Shown one piece after another: positions 52,186 to 63,368 of a DNA stretch of 64,000 nt. The notes beneath the pieces were generated by a model. It saw only the letters and a program-made list of their open reading frames with translations. It made no database searches and was not told the origin of the DNA. Each line of letters opens with the position of its first letter. The stretch's first letter is position 1. A program made the position numbers and the translations under genes. The stretch comes from Pseudomonadota bacterium (GTDB lineage: Bacteria; Pseudomonadota; Gammaproteobacteria; Burkholderiales; Burkholderiaceae_F): assembly GCA_029778535.1 (NCBI GenBank), contig JAKOQB010000139.1, positions 55,422 to 119,421 of the forward strand, written 5' to 3'.

Positions 52186-53685
52186 ATGCAGACGGTCCGC
52201 GAGCTGATCGACGCGCGTGCCGCACGGTCGCCCGACGCGACCTACCTGATCGCAGCCCACACTGGACGAACGCTGACGTACGGTGCGCTCGCGCAAGCGT
52301 GCCGCGCGGTCGCGGGCGCGCTCGCGCAGCGCGGACTGGAGCCGGGTGCGCACGTGTCGCTGGTGCTCGGCAATGGCGTGCAGACCGTGCAGCTGCTGCT
52401 CGGCGCGATGTACGGCGGCTACTGCGTGAATCCGGTCAACCTGCTGTCGCAGCCGGAGCAGATGCGCTACGTGCTCGAGCACGCCGACGCAAAGCTCGTG
52501 TTCGCCGCGCCCGACTGGGCCGAGCGGGTGCGGTCGATGACCGCGTCGATCACGCGGGCCAACGAGGTGGTGGCGGTCGATCCGGATGCCGAGGCGACGT
52601 TCGCGGCGCCACGCGACCTCGCTGCGCCGCGGCCGGAACAACTGGCCCTGCTGATGTACACGTCGGGAACCACCGGCAAGCCAAAGGGCGTGATGCTGTC
52701 GCAGGCCAACCTCGCCGCCAACGCGCAATCGATCAGCCGCGAGCACGCGCTCGGCCCCGATGACCGCGTGACCGCGGTGCTGCCGCTGTATCACATCAAC
52801 GCCTTCGCGGTGACGATGCTCGCGCCGATCGCGAGCGGCGGCAGCCTTGCGATGCCGCCGAAGTTCTCCGCCAGCAGCTTCTGGCCGCTGGTGATCGAGC
52901 ACGGTTGTACTTGGCTCAACGTGGTGCCGACGATGATCGCGTACCTGCTGGAAGGCGCGGCGCCGCCGCGCGAACGACTGGCGCGCGTGCGCTTCTGCCG
53001 CTCCGCGTCGGCGGCGCTGGCGGTCGAGCACCAGCGCGCGTTCGAGGCGAAGTTCGGCATCGGCATCGTCGAGACGATGGGGCTGACGGAGACCGTGGCG
53101 CCGTGCTTTTCCAACCCAATCGAGCCGCGGCTGCGCAAGATCGGCTCGGTCGGCCGCGTCTCCGGCTGCGAGGCGCGCGTGGTCGACGCGGACGGCAAAT
53201 CCTTGCCGGACGGCACGGTCGGCGAGATCGTGATCCGCGGTCCGCAGGTGACGGCCGGCTATTACAAGGACCCCGACGCCACGGCGACGGCGTTCTTCCC
53301 CGACGGCTGGCTGCGCAGCGGCGATCTCGGCTATCGCGACGCCGACGGCTACTACTACGTGACCGGCCGCATCAAGGAGCTGATCATCAAGGGCGGCGAG
53401 AACATCGCGCCGCGCGAGATCGACGAGGTGCTGCAGCGGCATCCTGCCGTGCTCGAGGCGGCCGCGGTTGGCATTCCCGACCGGCACTACGGGCAGGAGA
53501 TCATGGCGTGCGTGATCCTGCGCGCGGGTCGGGGTTGCACGGAGGACGAACTGCGCGCGTTCTGCGACCGCGAGCTTGGCCGCTACAAGACGCCCAAGGT
53601 GTTCCGCTTCGTCGACGAACTGCCGCGCGGACCGTCGGGCAAGGTGCAGCGGCTGAAGCTCGCGGCGCTGGCGCCGGTCAGGTGA
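52186..53685 (+). CDS. sauT: AMP-forming acyl-CoA ligase, probable sulfoacetate-CoA ligase (SauT-like)
   Basis: A 499-residue ANL adenylating enzyme. The P-loop A3 is LLMYTSGTTGKPKGVM, the A5 motif ETMGLTE, A7 WLRSGDLGYRDADGYYYVTG, A8 RIKELIIKGGENIAPREIDE, and the catalytic Lys is in GPSGKVQR near the end. It would make sulfoacetyl-CoA for the SauS-like enzyme encoded 4 nt upstream. The ligase identity is firm; sulfoacetate is inferred from context. Its 3' end overlaps that of the DUF202 gene on the other strand by 8 nt. Confidence 0.72.
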   Translation: MQTVRELIDARAARSPDATYLIAAHTGRTLTYGALAQACRAVAGALAQRGLEPGAHVSLVLGNGVQTVQLLLGAMYGGYCVNPVNLLSQPEQMRYVLEHADAKLVFAAPDWAERVRSMTASITRANEVVAVDPDAEATFAAPRDLAAPRPEQLALLMYTSGTTGKPKGVMLSQANLAANAQSISREHALGPDDRVTAVLPLYHINAFAVTMLAPIASGGSLAMPPKFSASSFWPLVIEHGCTWLNVVPTMIAYLLEGAAPPRERLARVRFCRSASAALAVEHQRAFEAKFGIGIVETMGLTETVAPCFSNPIEPRLRKIGSVGRVSGCEARVVDADGKSLPDGTVGEIVIRGPQVTAGYYKDPDATATAFFPDGWLRSGDLGYRDADGYYYVTGRIKELIIKGGENIAPREIDEVLQRHPAVLEAAAVGIPDRHYGQEIMACVILRAGRGCTEDELRAFCDRELGRYKTPKVFRFVDELPRGPSGKVQRLKLAALAPVR

Positions 53686-54052
53686 CCGCGAGGTAGCCGA
53701 TCAGCGCAGCGCCCAGTACGGCGATCAGCCCGTTGAGCCAGATGCCGACCGACGTCTGGTAGCCGGGCGGAATCTCGATCGGCCGCAGCGACGCCAGCGC
53801 GACACGATACTGCACGATCGACATCACGGCCGACAGCACGCCCAGCGCGACGAAGCCGATTCCGACCCAGAACGACGCGCGGTCGATCGAAGACCCCATC
53901 GGCGTTCCCGGAGCGTGCGATACGTAGCGCAGGAACAGCCCGAAGCGTTCGATCACGAAACCGAAGGCCATCAGGCTCAGGCTGGTGCGGTTCCACGCGA
54001 GCAGCGTGCGCTCGGCGGCGAACAGCACGCGTGGGTCGTTCAGGTCGGACAT
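53678..54052 (-). CDS. DUF202 family small membrane protein
   Basis: A 124-residue protein with three hydrophobic helices and the DUF202 start FAAERTLLAWNRTSLSLMAF. The family is widespread and has no known role. It converges on the SauT-like gene, overlapping it by 8 nt, and lies just downstream of the third iclR gene. Confidence 0.85.
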   Translation of the reverse strand: MSDLNDPRVLFAAERTLLAWNRTSLSLMAFGFVIERFGLFLRYVSHAPGTPMGSSIDRASFWVGIGFVALGVLSAVMSIVQYRVALASLRPIEIPPGYQTSVGIWLNGLIAVLGAALIGYLAVT

Positions 54053-54076
54053 CGAATCACTCTCCCGGGCGGGCAA

Positions 54077-54901
54077 CTAAAGCAATTCTCGCATTGCCTT
54101 GGCCGCAGCCTGCAGCCGCGGCAGGCGCTTGATCGCTTCGTCGAGCGACATGCGCGCGGTCGGCGCGTGCAGCGCGATCGCGGCGCGCGGCACGCCGCCG
54201 GCATCGAACACCGGCACCGCCACCGCGATCAGGCCGGCGATGAACTCCTCGCGGTCGGTCGAATAGCCGGCGGTGCGGATCATTTCGCACTCGCGCCGCA
54301 GCCGCGCCGGACGGGTGATCGTGTTGCGCGTGAAGGCCGGCAGCGGCGCGCGCCCGATCAGTTCGTCGGCCTGCGGCGGCGGCAGGTGCGCGAGGAAGAG
54401 CTTGCCGCTGGCGGTGCAGTGGATCGGCACGTGCGCGCCGACATCGAGCGTGAGCCGCAGCGGCCAGCGCGCCTCGACGCGGTCGAGATACAGCACCTCG
54501 GCGCCGTCGAGCGTGGTGAAGTTGCAGGTCTCCTGCACATCGGCGACCAGATCCGCCAGCACGCGGTGCCGCAGCGCGCGCACGTGGCCGTGATTGAGCG
54601 TGACGAAGGCCAGCTTGCGCAGCGCCGGCCCGACCACGAAACGCAGCGGATCGACATCGCGCGCGATGTAGCCCTGCGCCAGCAGCGCAGCGCACTGGCG
54701 GTGCAGCGTGGCTTTCGGCAGCCCGACGCGGGCGCTCAGGTCCGCCAGCGACAGGCCGACGCCGGCTTCGGCGACGGCGGCGAGGATGCGCAGCGCGCGC
54801 TCGGCCGACGAGCCGCCCGGGGCGGCGTCGTCGGCGCGCAGCGCCTGCAAGCGGCCTTGCGCAAGTGGAACGTTGCGTTCCGCTTTTCCGTGACGTAGCA
54901 T
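54077..54901 (-). CDS. IclR family regulator of the GMC/TRAP operon
   Basis: A 274-residue IclR protein: helix-turn-helix (LADLSARVGLPKATLHRQCA) and effector domain (ADVQETCNFTTLDGAEVLYL, HCTASGKLFLAHL, EFIAGLIAVAVPVF). It is divergent from the GMC oxidoreductase gene (135 bp). Two palindromes with the same half-site lie at 54867-54881 and 54913-54929; if the start is the ATG at 54901, one is inside the gene's beginning. A start further in (for example a TTG at the RLQALRADD segment) would place both in the promoter. Autoregulation and control of the divergent operon are likely. Confidence 0.87.
   Translation of the reverse strand: MLRHGKAERNVPLAQGRLQALRADDAAPGGSSAERALRILAAVAEAGVGLSLADLSARVGLPKATLHRQCAALLAQGYIARDVDPLRFVVGPALRKLAFVTLNHGHVRALRHRVLADLVADVQETCNFTTLDGAEVLYLDRVEARWPLRLTLDVGAHVPIHCTASGKLFLAHLPPPQADELIGRAPLPAFTRNTITRPARLRRECEMIRTAGYSTDREEFIAGLIAVAVPVFDAGGVPRAAIALHAPTARMSLDEAIKRLPRLQAAAKAMRELL
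54867..54881. promoter_or_regulatory. Candidate IclR operator 1
   Basis: GGAACG-TTG-CGTTCC, a perfect 6-bp inverted repeat. The half-site equals that of operator 2, 46 bp away centre to centre (about 4.4 helical turns). The shared half-site in a divergent iclR intergenic region makes a binding site likely. Confidence 0.6.
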
Positions 54902-54912
54902 GGTTTGCTCAG

Positions 54913-54929
54913 CGGAACGAAACGTTCCG
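54913..54929. promoter_or_regulatory. Candidate IclR operator 2
   Basis: CGGAACG-AAA-CGTTCCG, a perfect 7-bp inverted repeat, 12 bp upstream of the iclR ATG and about 107 bp upstream of the GMC gene start. Confidence 0.65.
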
Positions 54930-55035
54930 GCGCTTCGAAGCATTATGGCGCGCGACCGGACTGTCGGGTCAACGCGCTGCCGGCGTGCCGGACGAGGACA
55001 GCGCCCCGCCGAGGGCGAACAAGGAGACACGCCGG

Positions 55036-56658
55036 GTGCAAGCCCCGCAGTACGACTACGTCGTGGTCGGTGCCGGCTCCGCCGGCTGCGTGCTCGCCGC
55101 GCGGCTGTCCGAAGACCCGCGCACGCGCGTGCTGCTGCTCGAAGCGGGGCCGCCCGACCGCTCGATCTGGATCCATCTCCCGATCGGCTACGGCAAGACG
55201 ATGTGGAGCCCGAAGTACAACTGGTGCTTCCACACCGACCCCGAGCCGAACATGAATGGCCGGCGCATCTACTGGCCGCGCGGCCGTACGCTCGGCGGCT
55301 CGAGCGCGATCAACGGGCTGATCTACATCCGCGGGACTCGCGAGGACTACGACCACTGGCGCGCGCTCGGCAATGCGGGCTGGGGCTACGACGACGTGCT
55401 GCCGTATTTCATCCGCAGCGAGCGCAACCAGCGCGGGGCGAACACGTATCACGGCGCCGGCGGTCCGCTCGGCGTCAGCGACATCGGTTCCAAGCACGAG
55501 CTGATCGAGGCGTTCATCGCCGCGGCCGGGCAATGCGGCGTGGCGCGCAACGACGACTTCAACGGCGCCACACAGGAAGGCGCGGGCTACTACCAGCTGA
55601 CGACGTGGAAGGGACTGCGCAGCAGCACCGCGAGCGCGTACCTGAAGCCCGCGCGCCGCCGTCCCAACCTGCGCGTCAAGACCGATGCGCTCGCGACCGG
55701 CGTGCTGTTCGACGGCCGGCGCGCGGCCGGCGTCCTCTATCGACACGGCGGCTACGAGCGCACGGCGCTGTGCAGCGCCGAGGTGCTGCTTGCCGCCGGC
55801 GCGCTGCAGTCGCCGCAATTGCTGCAGTTGTCGGGCATCGGTCCGGCCGGGCTGCTGAGAAACCACGGCATCGCGGTCGTGCGCGACGCGCCGGGCGTCG
55901 GCGCGAACCTGCAGGACCACCTGCAACTGCGGCTGATCTACGAGTGCAGCAAGCCGATCACGACCAACGACGATCTGCGTTCGCCTTGGGGCCGGCTGCG
56001 CATCGGGCTGCAATGGCTGCTCGCGCGCAAGGGGCCGCTCGCGGTCGGCATCAACCAGGGCGGCTGTTTCATGCGCGCTCTGCGCGACGACGACGGTGCG
56101 GCGCGCGACTCGCGCCCCGACATCCAGTTCCACGTCGCCACGCTGTCGGCGGACATGGCGGGTGGCACGGTGCATCCGTTCTCCGGCTTCACGCTTTCGG
56201 TGTGCCAGTTGCGGCCCGAGTCGCGCGGGCGCGTGGCGATCCGCTCGGCCGACCCAGCCGAGCCGCCGTCGATGCAGCCCAACTATCTCGACGCCGACGT
56301 CGACCGGCGCACCGCGGTCGCGGCACTGCGCACGGCGCGCGCGATCGCGCATGCGCCGGCGATGCGGCCGTACGTGAAGCGCGAGCATCTGCCGGGCCCG
56401 GAGGTCGAGGACGATGCCGCGCTGCTCGCATTCGCGCGCAATCACGGCGCGACGATCTTTCATCCATCCGGCACCTGCCGGATGGGACGCGATCCGATGG
56501 CGGTCGTCGACGAGCGCCTGCGCGTGCACGGCGTGGGCGGGCTGCGCGTGGTCGATGGCTCGGTGATGCCGACGCTGGTGTCGGGCAACACGAACGCGGC
56601 GATCGTGATGATCGCGGAGAAGGCGGCGGACATGATTCGTGAGGATGCGCGGCGCTGA
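55036..56658 (+). CDS. GMC family FAD-dependent oxidoreductase
   Basis: A 540-residue flavoenzyme of the glucose-methanol-choline family (choline dehydrogenase-like). The FAD-binding site is DYVVVGAGSAGCVLAARLSE, GMC signature 1 is RGRTLGGSSAINGLIYIRG, signature 2 is GALQSPQLLQLSGIGP, and the C-terminal active-site region has HPSGTCRMG and SGNTNAAIVMIAEK. It oxidises an alcohol. The start is GTG at 55036 with GGAG upstream. TRAP genes follow in the same operon, so the substrate is probably imported by them. Confidence 0.92.
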   Translation: MQAPQYDYVVVGAGSAGCVLAARLSEDPRTRVLLLEAGPPDRSIWIHLPIGYGKTMWSPKYNWCFHTDPEPNMNGRRIYWPRGRTLGGSSAINGLIYIRGTREDYDHWRALGNAGWGYDDVLPYFIRSERNQRGANTYHGAGGPLGVSDIGSKHELIEAFIAAAGQCGVARNDDFNGATQEGAGYYQLTTWKGLRSSTASAYLKPARRRPNLRVKTDALATGVLFDGRRAAGVLYRHGGYERTALCSAEVLLAAGALQSPQLLQLSGIGPAGLLRNHGIAVVRDAPGVGANLQDHLQLRLIYECSKPITTNDDLRSPWGRLRIGLQWLLARKGPLAVGINQGGCFMRALRDDDGAARDSRPDIQFHVATLSADMAGGTVHPFSGFTLSVCQLRPESRGRVAIRSADPAEPPSMQPNYLDADVDRRTAVAALRTARAIAHAPAMRPYVKREHLPGPEVEDDAALLAFARNHGATIFHPSGTCRMGRDPMAVVDERLRVHGVGGLRVVDGSVMPTLVSGNTNAAIVMIAEKAADMIREDARR

Positions 56659-56737
56659 ACCGGATCAATGCAGCGCGAAGGTGGGGGCCACGTTGTCCTT
56701 GGCCTCCGGGTTTCAACAACGAAGCGAGGAGACAGAC

Positions 56738-57865
56738 ATGAGCAGACTGACGAGCCCGGGTCGGCGGCGCGCGTTCGGCGCCGGCGTGGCGGCACTGGCC
56801 ACGGCAACACTGGTCGCGCCGCAGGCGCGCGCGCAGCAGGCCACGCGGCTGAAGATACAGACGGCGGTGCCGAGTTCGAGCATCTACTTCGACCTGCTGA
56901 AGCGATTCGCCGACCGCATCGACAAGATGAGCAACGGCCGGCTGAAGCTGGAGATGCTGCCCGACGGCGCGGTCGTCAACGCGTTCGAGATCCTCGACGC
57001 GGTCGACAAGGGCGTGGTCGACGGCGGCTACGCGTGGACGCACTACTGGTCGGGCAAGAACACGGCGACGGGCCTGCTGTCGAACCCGGCCGCCGGCGCC
57101 GGCACGGGCATGGACCAGTTGTCGCACGTCGCGTGGTTGTTCCAGGGCGGCGGCTACGCGCTGTACAAGAAGCTGTACGCGGAGGGACTGAAGGTCAACA
57201 TCGAGCCGATCCTGGTGCAGCCGATGGGGCCGGACCCGCTCGGCTGGTTCAAGAACCCGATCAACTCGCTCGACGATTTCAAGAAACTGAAGTACCGCTG
57301 CCCGCCGGGACTGGTCGGCGAGATCTTCAAGGAGATGGGCGTGAACGCGGTGGCGATGCCGGGCGGCGAGATCGTGCCGGCTGCGCAGCGCGGCGTGATC
57401 GACGCGGCCGAGTGGATCGGGCCCGCCGACGATCTGGCGCTCGGCTTCCACACGGTGTTCAAGCACTACTACCTGCAGGGACTGCACCAGTCGACCGATG
57501 TCGGCGAGGTGCTCCTGAACAAGACGGTGTGGAACAAGCTGCCGGCCGACATCAAGGCGATCGTCGAGGACGCCGCGATGGCGTCGATGACGGACACGTA
57601 CACGTACAACGTCTATCGCAACGCGGCCGCGGTGCTGAAGCTCAAGACCGACTTCAAGGTCACGATCCACGACACGCCGAAGGACATCTTCCCGGCCTTC
57701 ATCAAGGCGACCAACGCGATCTACGACCGCGAGGCGCAGAAGAATGCGCTGTTCAAGGAGGTGCTGGAGTCGCAGCGCGCGTTCGCGAAGACCGTCGTGC
57801 CGTACTGGACCAAGATCAACGGCCTTTACTACAACATGGGCGTGTCCTCCCCGAACGCCACCTGA
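56738..57865 (+). CDS. TRAP transporter substrate-binding protein (DctP family), second system
   Basis: A 375-residue periplasmic receptor: Tat-like signal (GRRRAFGAGVAALATATLVA) and DctP core with LKYRCPPGLVGEIFKEMGVN, where the family's carboxylate-binding Arg sits. It is about 30% alike by eye to the first DctP (7303-8451), so the two systems are paralogous but not duplicates. It is preceded by the GMC gene and followed by dctQ and dctM. Confidence 0.92.
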   Translation: MSRLTSPGRRRAFGAGVAALATATLVAPQARAQQATRLKIQTAVPSSSIYFDLLKRFADRIDKMSNGRLKLEMLPDGAVVNAFEILDAVDKGVVDGGYAWTHYWSGKNTATGLLSNPAAGAGTGMDQLSHVAWLFQGGGYALYKKLYAEGLKVNIEPILVQPMGPDPLGWFKNPINSLDDFKKLKYRCPPGLVGEIFKEMGVNAVAMPGGEIVPAAQRGVIDAAEWIGPADDLALGFHTVFKHYYLQGLHQSTDVGEVLLNKTVWNKLPADIKAIVEDAAMASMTDTYTYNVYRNAAAVLKLKTDFKVTIHDTPKDIFPAFIKATNAIYDREAQKNALFKEVLESQRAFAKTVVPYWTKINGLYYNMGVSSPNAT

Positions 57866-57947
57866 CGCGGCGGTCGGGACCGCGCGGTGGCCGCCCGTGC
57901 CGCCGCGCGCCGCGATCGAAACGGCTTCACCCAGGGAGACGACACGC

Positions 57948-58502
57948 ATGAATTCCGCAACCTCGGGCCTGGCGCGCGCCGCGTTCCGGCTCGACCGCAT
58001 CGCCGTGTGGTCGGGCCGGCTGGCGTGCTGGATGCTGGTGCCGATGATCCTCGGCCTGACCTACGAGGTCGTCGCGCGCTACGTGTTCAACGCGCCGACG
58101 ATCTGGGCCTACGACACGACCTTCATGTTCTACGGCAGCTTCTTCATGCTCGGCGCGGCGTTCACCCTGCAGCGCAAGGGGCATGTGCGCACCGATTCGC
58201 TGTACGCCGACTGGTCGCCGCGCACGCAGGCGATCGTCGATCTGATCGGTTACTTCGCTTTCTTCCTGCCGCTGGTGGCGGTGTTCCTCTTCACCGGCTG
58301 GGGCTATTTCGTAAAGGCCTACACGATCAATGAGACCTTCGTGACCAGCGCCTGGCAGCCGATCACCTGGCCGTTCAAGCTCGTGATGCCGGTGTCGGGC
58401 GCGCTGCTGCTGGTGCAGGGCGCGTCCGAATGCCTGAAGTGCCTGCACACGGTCCGCGCCGGGCGCTGGCCGCAGGTGCACCACTCCGAGGGGCCGGCGT
58501 GA
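57948..58502 (+). CDS. TRAP small permease (DctQ), second system
   Basis: A 184-residue four-helix subunit of normal length, unlike the extended DctQ at 8554. The helix pattern WSGRLACWMLVPMILGLTYE and the loop RKGHVRTDSLYADWS are typical. GGAGA precedes the ATG. Its stop overlaps the dctM start (GTGA). Confidence 0.9.
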   Translation: MNSATSGLARAAFRLDRIAVWSGRLACWMLVPMILGLTYEVVARYVFNAPTIWAYDTTFMFYGSFFMLGAAFTLQRKGHVRTDSLYADWSPRTQAIVDLIGYFAFFLPLVAVFLFTGWGYFVKAYTINETFVTSAWQPITWPFKLVMPVSGALLLVQGASECLKCLHTVRAGRWPQVHHSEGPA

Positions 58503-59809
58503 GCAACGAGATCCTCGGGCTGGCCGCGCTCGGCGTGCTGTTCGCGGCGATCTTCATCGGCTTTCCGATCGCGTTCACGCTGGCCGCGGTGTCGCTGGCG
58601 ACCGGTTTCATCGCGCTCGGGCCGGTGGTGTTCGACCTGGCGGTGCTGCAGACCTATTCGGTGATGCGCGACGTGGTGCTGGCGTCGATCCCGTTCTTCC
58701 TCTTCATGGGCTTCCTGCTCGAACAGTCCGGGCTGGTCGAGCGGCTGTTCCGCGGCATGCAGCAACTGCTCGCCGGGCTGCGCGGCTCGCTGTACCTCGC
58801 GGTGCTGATCACGGCGACGATTTTCGCGGCGGCCACCGGCATCGTCGGCTCGGCGGTGACGCTGCTCGGCGTGATGGCGGGCCCGTCGATGATCCGCAGC
58901 AACTACGACGTGAAACTGTCGGCCGGCGCGATCGCCGCCGGCGGCACGCTCGGCATCCTGATCCCGCCCAGCGTGATGCTGATCGTGATGGGACCGGTGG
59001 TCGGCGTGCCCGCGACCGACCTGTTCGCCGCCGCGATCCTGCCGGGGCTGCTGCTGTCGACGATCTTCACCGTCTGGTGCCTGCTGCGCTGCTGGATCAA
59101 TCCGTCGCTCGGCCCGCCGTTGCCCGTGGAGTTGCGTGCGGCCTCGCTCGGACCGGTATTGCGCGACCTCGTGCTCGGCGTCGCACCGGTGATCGTGGTG
59201 ATCCTGTCCACGCTCGGGGTGATCATGGCCGGCATCGCCACGCCGACCGACGCGGGCGCCGTCGGCTGTGCCGCGACCTTCGTGCTCGTGTTCGGCTCGG
59301 GCCGCATGAACTGGGCGAAGCTGAAGCGCGCCGCCTACCAGACGCTCGAAGTGTCGAGCATGATCCTGTTGCTGGTGACGGCGTCGAACCTGTTCGGCGC
59401 GGTGTTCTCGCGGCTCGGCAGCCCGGAGTACCTGGCGCAGACGCTGATCGGCCTGCAATTGCCGCCGCTGGTGATGCTGGTGCTGATCCTGGCGCTGGTG
59501 TTCGTGCTCGGTTGGCCGCTCGAATGGGTGCCGATCGTTCTGATCGTGGTGCCGATCGTGCTGCCGATCGTGCACGCCGCCAACATCGACCTGATCTGGT
59601 TCTGCACGCTGGTCGCGGTCACGCTGCAGACAGCATGGCTGTCGCCGCCGGTGGCGCTATCGGCGTACTTTCTCAAGGGCGTGGTGCCGCAGTGGGATCT
59701 AAAGCAGATCTATGCGGGCATGATGCAGTTCATGATCCTGCAACTGGTCGGCGTCGCCGTAGTTCTGCTGTTTCCAAAGTTGGCGACCTGGCTGCCGAGC
59801 ATCAACTGA
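58499..59809 (+). CDS. TRAP large permease (DctM), second system
   Basis: The 436-residue channel subunit, with family motifs GIVGSAVTLLGVMAGPSMI and GTLGILIPPSVMLIVMGPVV. The start is GTG at 58499, coupled to dctQ. After it come 191 bp with no gene before the acs gene; I see no clear terminator there. Confidence 0.92.
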   Translation: MSNEILGLAALGVLFAAIFIGFPIAFTLAAVSLATGFIALGPVVFDLAVLQTYSVMRDVVLASIPFFLFMGFLLEQSGLVERLFRGMQQLLAGLRGSLYLAVLITATIFAAATGIVGSAVTLLGVMAGPSMIRSNYDVKLSAGAIAAGGTLGILIPPSVMLIVMGPVVGVPATDLFAAAILPGLLLSTIFTVWCLLRCWINPSLGPPLPVELRAASLGPVLRDLVLGVAPVIVVILSTLGVIMAGIATPTDAGAVGCAATFVLVFGSGRMNWAKLKRAAYQTLEVSSMILLLVTASNLFGAVFSRLGSPEYLAQTLIGLQLPPLVMLVLILALVFVLGWPLEWVPIVLIVVPIVLPIVHAANIDLIWFCTLVAVTLQTAWLSPPVALSAYFLKGVVPQWDLKQIYAGMMQFMILQLVGVAVVLLFPKLATWLPSIN

Positions 59810-60000
59810 GCGACTGGGATTCTCGATCTTGCCGCGCCGCGTCATCGGCACGTCACGCATCGAAGGGAGCGGGCCGGCCCGGTCGCCGCGGCGCGTCAAG
59901 CTTTGTACCATTAGTAAGGTTGACGTAAGCGCGAGTCCATACGTTGCGCGACTGAAACCGAAGCGGCAGACCGGGCATTCAGACACCCTGGAGGCGGGCA

Positions 60001-61983
<1,983 letters not shown>

Positions 61984-62093
61984 CGGACACGCGGCACAAC
62001 GCAGCGCACTGACGCCGCGGGCCGATGAGGGACAAGGTTGGACCGGCAAACCATCGCACTGGTCCGGGAGCGGGACAGAAGGGGAGGCAACGC

Positions 62094-62423
62094 TTGGCGT
62101 TGTTGTTGAGCATCATCCAGACGCTGATCCTGGTCGCAGGCCTCGGGCTGTTCGGCCAGTTGATCGTCGGCGCGTTCAACTGGCGCGCCCGCCACGAGAA
62201 TTTCGTCTACCAGTTGCTCGGCATCGTCACGAAGCCGGTGGTGCGGGCGGTGCGCCTGATCACGCCGCGCGTGGTCCTCGACCGGCATGTGCCGATCGTT
62301 GCGTTCCTGCTGCTGTTCTTCGGCTACTTCGCGGTCGGCCTGATCCAACGCGACGTGTGCCTGAGCGACCTGAAGCAGGCCGGTTGCGCGCGCTGGGCCG
62401 CGGCGCGGGCAGTGGCGCAATGA
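62094..62423 (+). CDS. YggT-like small membrane protein
   Basis: About 109 residues with two hydrophobic helices and the segment VYQLLGIVTKPVVRAVRLIT, which resembles YggT proteins between their helices. It ends with a short Cys-containing tail (CLSDLKQAGC). I chose TTG at 62094 since GGGGAGG lies 6 nt upstream; an ATG at 62025 has no ribosome site. It overlaps the TPR gene by 4 nt. Its role is unknown. Confidence 0.65.
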   Translation: MALLLSIIQTLILVAGLGLFGQLIVGAFNWRARHENFVYQLLGIVTKPVVRAVRLITPRVVLDRHVPIVAFLLLFFGYFAVGLIQRDVCLSDLKQAGCARWAAARAVAQ

Positions 62424-63064
62424 ATCCGATGTCGCGCTGGCTCGCGCGCCGCTGGCTGAACACGCAGGCCGACGTCGCGCTGCTGTTCGGACTGAAGCGG
62501 CGCGCGCTCGAACTGCACCGGCAGATGGTACGGCTGGATCCGCGCGACGCGGTAGCGCGTTCGACGGTCGGCAATCTGCGCGCGCAACTGGGCGACGCCG
62601 ACGGCGCGATCGCCGAGTTCCGCCAGCTGGTCGATGTCGACGCGCGCAACGCCGACGCGTGGTTCAACCTCGGCTTCCTGCTCGAAGGCCGCGACGCGCT
62701 CGACGAGGCCGAGCGCGCGTTCCGCCGCGCGGTCGAACTGAACCCGTCGCTCGACCGCGCCTGGTACGGGCTGGGGCTGGTGCTGATCCGCACCGATCGG
62801 CTGCGCGAGGCGGTCGAGGCGCTGAAGCGCAACACCAAATTGCAGCCGTTCAGCCCGTATGGCTGGTATCAGCTCGGCATGACCTACCACCACCTCGGCA
62901 GCCGCGACGACGCGTGGCGTACCTTCGAGCACCTGAAATCGTTCGAGCCGCGCTACGCCGACACGCTGAAGCGCGACCTGGAGACGACGCCGTCGCGCGC
63001 GAATTCGGCAGCATCGACTTCAACGCAGATCACGCCAAGGGAGGCCATCGAATCGACAACCTGA
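62420..63064 (+). CDS. TPR repeat protein
   Basis: A 214-residue protein of four or five tetratricopeptide repeats from about residue 25 to 185, recognisable as ADAWFNLGFLLEGRDALDEA and RAWYGLGLVLIRTDRLREAV. TPR arrays hold protein partners. No signal peptide is clear, so it is probably cytoplasmic or bound to the YggT-like protein encoded upstream, with which it shares a 4-nt overlap. Confidence 0.85.
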   Translation: MNPMSRWLARRWLNTQADVALLFGLKRRALELHRQMVRLDPRDAVARSTVGNLRAQLGDADGAIAEFRQLVDVDARNADAWFNLGFLLEGRDALDEAERAFRRAVELNPSLDRAWYGLGLVLIRTDRLREAVEALKRNTKLQPFSPYGWYQLGMTYHHLGSRDDAWRTFEHLKSFEPRYADTLKRDLETTPSRANSAASTSTQITPREAIESTT

Positions 63065-63104
63065 GAGTCGCACAACCGCTGGATCAAGTCTGAAGGAGGG
63101 ACAC

Positions 63105-63368
63105 ATGCAACTGACAGAAAAGCACAGGGAGTACTGGCGAAGGAACCTGAACCTGACGTTGATACTGACGCTCATCTGGTTCGTGGTGACCTTCGTGATG
63201 GGCTACTTCGCCCGCGAACTGGCCACGATCAACTTCTTCGGCTGGCCGCTGTCGTTCTACATGGGGGCGCAAGGCTCGCTGATCATCTACATCGTGATCA
63301 TCTGGGTCTATGCAAAGAAAATGCGTCAGCTTGACGAAGAGTACGGCGTGCACGAAGGAGAAGACTGA
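63105..63368 (+). CDS. DUF4212 small symporter subunit
   Basis: An 87-residue protein with two helices; HREYWRRNLNLTLILTLIWF and FYMGAQGSLIIYIVIIWVYA are typical of DUF4212, which pairs with the sodium:solute symporter that follows. GGAGG precedes the ATG. Its stop overlaps the next start by one base (TGATG). Confidence 0.9.
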   Translation: MQLTEKHREYWRRNLNLTLILTLIWFVVTFVMGYFARELATINFFGWPLSFYMGAQGSLIIYIVIIWVYAKKMRQLDEEYGVHEGED

